Source: Mucilaginibacter mali
GTDB lineage: Bacteria > Bacteroidota > Bacteroidia > Sphingobacteriales > Sphingobacteriaceae
Direction of reading: 5' to 3'
Length of the DNA stretch: 64,000 bases
Assembly (NCBI RefSeq): GCF_013283875.1
Contig: NZ_CP054139.1
Location: 1,860,001-1,924,000, forward strand
Part shown: piece after piece, positions 61,901 through 64,000 of the stretch
How the letters are laid out: each line of letters opens with the position of its first letter
Position numbering within the stretch: position 1 is the first letter of the stretch
Translations under genes and position numbers: made by a program
Notes under the pieces: generated by a model
Seen by the model: only the letters and a program-made list of their open reading frames with translations
Databases searched by the model: none
Told to the model about the DNA's origin: nothing

Positions 61901-62014
61901 CTCGATAGCGGTATGGTAGGTTTTATATACCTGGCCTGCAGGGTTTTGCTGCGCGTAAACCGTGGCGGCAGAGAGTGCAGGAAGTATAAGAGCGACGTAT
62001 TTAAGTTTCATCAT
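58913..62014 (-). CDS. Large secreted multi-TPR protein
   Basis: From the ATG at 62014 this has 1033 residues with a signal peptide (MMKLKYVALILPALSAATVY, ending AQQN). It has about 20 or more TPR-like helical pairs (for example LAYFQMGKSYFKQGKYQDVL, NYALGYAAFNGDQYKKAASS, LISMSKLYLDQQKYGDAVVF). The C-terminal KIAPGSVKDSPAPAPSDSTK is Pro/Ser-rich. A TTG at 62032 would add six residues; the ATG is chosen. It is probably a periplasmic or outer-membrane scaffold, cotranscribed with the barrel protein that follows. Confidence 0.85.
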   Translation of the reverse strand: MMKLKYVALILPALSAATVYAQQNPAGQVYKTYHTAIELLDKQKYVAAAEQFRLVETSRISTTTQPDFETSVSLLKENAQYYEALCALELGNDDAENMFLRFIKVHPENPLTKLAYFQMGKSYFKQGKYQDVLRWFDKIDAASLNGRENTEYKFYKGYAYFDTKDYKHAQMLFSEVKDRKSPYTLDATYYFAYIAYLNQDYHLALVNFERLKNSKKYEDSYPYYITAVYFLDKRYDDVLSYAVPILNSTHQKNETEMFRIVAASYFAKVDYPNSVKYYSKFEAQDNGRTQNTQDSYQMGYGYYKIGDYQKAAVQLEKVTDKNDVYSQTGSYTLGDAFLKLNNKQSARNAFMVASKMDFDKQLQEDALYQYAKLSYELDFYVQALEATRTYLKNYPRSPRTDEMKILLGEELLSSRNYREAVEILEPIPNKTQSAKIAYQKVTYYRGLEFINERAFENAIGIFLRSLKYPIDTKIEALTTYWMAEAMYEVRKYGESVQRFETFLDMPDAPETDVYNYANYALGYAAFNGDQYKKAASSFEKFLAGTVKDPSTVNDATTRIADSYFVLKSYEKAMSYYNRIIDRHSQGEDYALFQRGMIQGLQGSPDAKISTLNDVLNKFPNSDFADDAAFEIAYTYFIKNDGDKSKSDLLAMIDKYPRSSYIPRALVTIGLIDYNADKEDLAVESFKRVIKDYPSTEEAKQALKQVEKIYTDKGDAQTFITYATSTPIGNYTTAQQEAIMQTAANNLYLKGDWQGTVGAVNAYYDKFPKPIYEKQMRFIRAQALVNLKRTDEAVQDYNVILNDWTSAYTEKALISMSKLYLDQQKYGDAVVFLKRLETNSEYKADYTYAINNLLLSYSQMNQPDDVLKYVGLVRGNEKSAQEDKFKTGVYAGKAYLLKGDTTAAVNEFDYTVANTKTVAAAEAKYNIALIEYKKGKYKASQKTCFDLAKELPNYDYWIAKTYILLGDNYVGLKDNFQAKATYQSVIEHYTGNDDVLPEAKAKLEKIAPGSVKDSPAPAPSDSTKQKEVKKQGNN

Positions 62015-62056
62015 AGTATAGGTATGATACAATTTGGGCTAAAAATAGCGTTTCCG

Positions 62057-62088
62057 CAAAGATGTAATCCACAGGAGTAATTCACAAA
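62057..62088 (-). promoter_or_regulatory. Promoter of the TPR-barrel operon
   Basis: On the leftward strand TTTG (62085-62088) and CATCTTTG (62057-62064, 7 of 8 to TAnnTTTG) are 20 bases apart, placing the start point about 35-40 bases before the TPR ATG. Confidence 0.45.
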
Positions 62089-62171
62089 TGTGGAAAACAC
62101 TTTTTTAACGTATTTAGTTTACCGGATGGTATAGATGTGGAAAAGTTTTGGGGAAGGGCAGTGATTTGTGG

Positions 62172-62217
62172 TTAGTTAATTAGTGATTAGTACGGGACCT
62201 AATCACTGGTTAACTAA
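62172..62217. terminator. 19-bp near-perfect inverted repeat after the right-end kinase
   Basis: TTAGTTAATTAGTGATTAG and CTAATCACTGGTTAACTAA pair with two mismatches and an 8-base loop. The repeat directly abuts the kinase stop and lies upstream of the TPR gene's promoter. Confidence 0.55.
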
Positions 62218-64000
62218 TCAACTAACAACTAAAAGCGCATTCACCAGCGAGTTGTACAATTTTTCTATCTCGATAGGTTTACGCAGGAAGCCGTTGAAGT
62301 AGCCGGCGTATTCGTCCTGGTGTTCGGCGGTAATATCGGCCGTAAGGGCGAAGATGGGGGTGAACGAGTTAGGGTTGCCCATTTCCCTGATATTTTTGGT
62401 AGCGTCGAAGCCGTTCATTTCGGGCATATGGATATCCATCAAAATAAAATCGTACGCGCGCAGCTTCGATTTTTCAACGGCTTCTATGCCGTTTTTAGCA
62501 TGCTCGGTAGCAATGCCCCAGTTTGATAATAATTTACGGGCCACCATGGCATTTATCATGTTATCTTCGGCCAGTAAAACGGAGCGGTTGGTCAGCTTAT
62601 CAAGCGGTGCTTGCTTCTGTGCTTCTTCGCTAACAAGTCGTTTAGTTTTGATATCGAAGTGAAAAGACGATCCTTTGCCCACCTCGCTGTTTACATGTAC
62701 CTTGCTTTTATACAGTTCTACCAGTTTTTTTACGATGGCCAATCCCAGCCCCGAACCGCCATGCTTACGCGTAGTGATTGATTTTGGCTGCGAAAAGCTT
62801 TCAAAGATCTCTTTGTACGATACCTTTGGTATCCCCACACCGGTATCGGTTATGGTAAACCGCAGGGTATCTATCTCTTTATCGCTTTTTAAATTAGTTA
62901 CGCCGATTTCTACCTTACCGTTATCGGTATATTTAATGGCATTGCCTATCAGGTTGCCTAATATTTGCGATAGTTTGGTTTCGTCCAACTCGTAGCTTTC
63001 GGCTACGGTAGTATCAATATTAAGGAATAATTTCAGGCCTTTTTCTGTCGCCAGGTTCTCGTAAATATGGCGCAGGTTCTCTATTAACGTACGGAAATTG
63101 CAGGGGTGCACATCCAACTGCATTTTACCGGCCTCGAGCTTGGTAAAGTCGAGGATATCGTTAATAATAAGCAGCAAATTATTTGACGCGAACTTTAGTG
63201 AGTTAAGCAGGCGTTGTTCCTCCTCGTCCGATCGGTCTTTTAATAAAGATGTGATAGTGATCACCGCGTTTAAAGGCGTACGGATCTCATGACTCATGGT
63301 CGACAGGAAATCCTGCTTTACCTTGGCCGATTGTTCTGCCAGTTCCTTCTTTTTGATGATCTCGTCTTTTTCCTTTTGCAGCTTCGCTTCCTTTTCAAGC
63401 GATTCCATGCGGGTGATCAGTTCGTAGTTCTCGATGATCTGCAGGGTTTGCGTATTAATAACCGCTTCTTTTTGGCTCAGGTACCGTTCAAGATACTCGA
63501 GGGCCAGTACCGTATTGCCCTTCTTTTTATGGATCTGGTACAACAGGTGGTCGCACTTGAATTTAATGATCACGATGTTGTACGCGTCGCTAAAGTCGAG
63601 TGTTTGTTCAAGCAGGCGGCGGGCCTCCTTCAAGCGGTCCATGCGCATATACAGGTCGGCCAGGCGGTGATAGGCCATACCCAGCCCCAGTTTTTCGCCC
63701 ACCTGCTGGTGTATGGAAATGCATTCCTGCAGATCTTCTTCGGCCAGGTCAAACTGCCCTGTGCTGATGTGGATCTTACCTAAACCATAAAGCGCAAACG
63801 CGAGACCACGGATATCGCCGGTTTTGTTTTTCATGGCTATCGACCGTTCAATCAGATCGAGCGCTTCTTTTGTTTTACCCTGTTTAAGGTAAATGCCCGA
63901 CAGGGGGTTATAAGCGTTCGACTCGAGGTTGATATCCTTAGCCTGCCGGGCTGCCTCGATGGCACCTTCGTACGATTTGATAGCGTTTTTCTGATCGCCA
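62218..64000 (-). CDS. TPR-containing hybrid histidine kinase (5' end off window)
   Basis: The reading frame stays open to the right edge, so the N-terminus is missing. The visible part begins in TPR repeats (GDQKNAIKSYEGAIEAARQA; LALYGLGKIH-type units; QFDLAEEDLQECISIHQQVG). A coiled coil (LEKEAKLQKEKDEIIKKKEL) leads to HisKA ([18 protein letters not shown]), HATPase (LIGNAIKYTDNGK, DTGVGIP, GGSGLGLAIVKKL) and a C-terminal receiver (VLLAEDNMINAMVAR, phospho-acceptor in FILMDIHMPEMNG). No membrane segment is visible. TPR-type kinases of this kind are common in Bacteroidota; the signal is unknown. Confidence 0.93.
   Translation of the reverse strand, partial: GDQKNAIKSYEGAIEAARQAKDINLESNAYNPLSGIYLKQGKTKEALDLIERSIAMKNKTGDIRGLAFALYGLGKIHISTGQFDLAEEDLQECISIHQQVGEKLGLGMAYHRLADLYMRMDRLKEARRLLEQTLDFSDAYNIVIIKFKCDHLLYQIHKKKGNTVLALEYLERYLSQKEAVINTQTLQIIENYELITRMESLEKEAKLQKEKDEIIKKKELAEQSAKVKQDFLSTMSHEIRTPLNAVITITSLLKDRSDEEEQRLLNSLKFASNNLLLIINDILDFTKLEAGKMQLDVHPCNFRTLIENLRHIYENLATEKGLKLFLNIDTTVAESYELDETKLSQILGNLIGNAIKYTDNGKVEIGVTNLKSDKEIDTLRFTITDTGVGIPKVSYKEIFESFSQPKSITTRKHGGSGLGLAIVKKLVELYKSKVHVNSEVGKGSSFHFDIKTKRLVSEEAQKQAPLDKLTNRSVLLAEDNMINAMVARKLLSNWGIATEHAKNGIEAVEKSKLRAYDFILMDIHMPEMNGFDATKNIREMGNPNSFTPIFALTADITAEHQDEYAGYFNGFLRKPIEIEKLYNSLVNALLVVS

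Noticed and set aside
62015..62032. TTG start for the large TPR protein
   Set aside because: The ATG at 62014 starts directly at the signal peptide.

Overview
This window looks like chromosomal DNA from a Bacteroidota bacterium, most likely Sphingobacteriaceae (Mucilaginibacter or Pedobacter type). The evidence is a type IX secretion type B C-terminal domain, many secreted proteins and lipoproteins, Bacteroidota-only families (DUF3822, DUF4296, DUF2911, HU-CCDC81/SPOR), several TAnnTTTG-like -7 promoter boxes, and intergenic inverted-repeat families typical of this group. I saw no rRNA, tRNA, CRISPR array, phage or insertion sequence. Both ends cut genes: an M14 zinc carboxypeptidase on the left and a TPR-hybrid histidine kinase on the right.

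Layout. 1-4.6 kb: M14 peptidase and a carboxypeptidase-regulatory-like secreted protein. 4.7-8.0 kb: an AT-rich accessory operon, read leftward, with a lipoprotein carrying a C-terminal HExxH zincin motif followed by three tandem small secreted paralogues (the middle one broken by an in-frame stop) and a coupled 46-codon ORF. 8.2-13.1 kb: signal transduction (hybrid kinase with a separate membrane protein, plus a three-PAS kinase). 13.2-14.0 kb: a PIN/ribbon-helix-helix-like toxin-antitoxin pair with a frameshifted third gene. 14-16.9 kb: RecD-like helicase, DUF3822 protein and rsmD. 16.87-17.53 kb: a gene-free block that is one large imperfect palindrome. 17.5-20.9 kb: NlpC/P60 hydrolase, ferredoxin, LuxC-type acyl-CoA reductase, ftsE. 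20.9-24.2 kb: a TetR-controlled efflux/SDR locus in which one operator motif occurs three times. 24.3-31.4 kb: aspartokinase, two DUF4163/DUF3298 lipoproteins, GNAT, YggS, DUF4296 and mutS2. 31.5-33.7 kb: an Rrf2/NmrA locus with two matching 19-bp operators, and a tandem universal stress protein. 34-38.6 kb: guaA, a periplasmic-binding-like lipoprotein and an RsmB-type methyltransferase. 38.6-43.1 kb: a T9SS adhesin-like protein coupled to a Na+/H+ antiporter. 43.4-51.4 kb: aldo/keto reductase, Gfo/Idh/MocA dehydrogenase, DUF2911, Vat-type acetyltransferase, nucleoside phosphorylase, AI-2E family transporter, methyltransferase and class II cyclic-nucleotide phosphodiesterase. 51.4-62.0 kb: a leftward envelope cluster with TPR proteins, a plug-less TonB-receptor-like barrel, an HU-CCDC81/SPOR protein, ExbB-ExbD-TonB and folC.

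Most genes are housekeeping or ordinary envelope and signalling functions. The stretches least explained by known families are the 4.8-8.0 kb operon, which I read as a possible secreted effector with duplicated partner or immunity genes (inference), and the 652-bp composite palindrome at 16875-17526. Several small genes below 60 codons were found by direct reading: a DUF6496-like protein, a zinc-ribbon protein, the 46-codon secreted peptide and the frameshifted gene after the PIN toxin.
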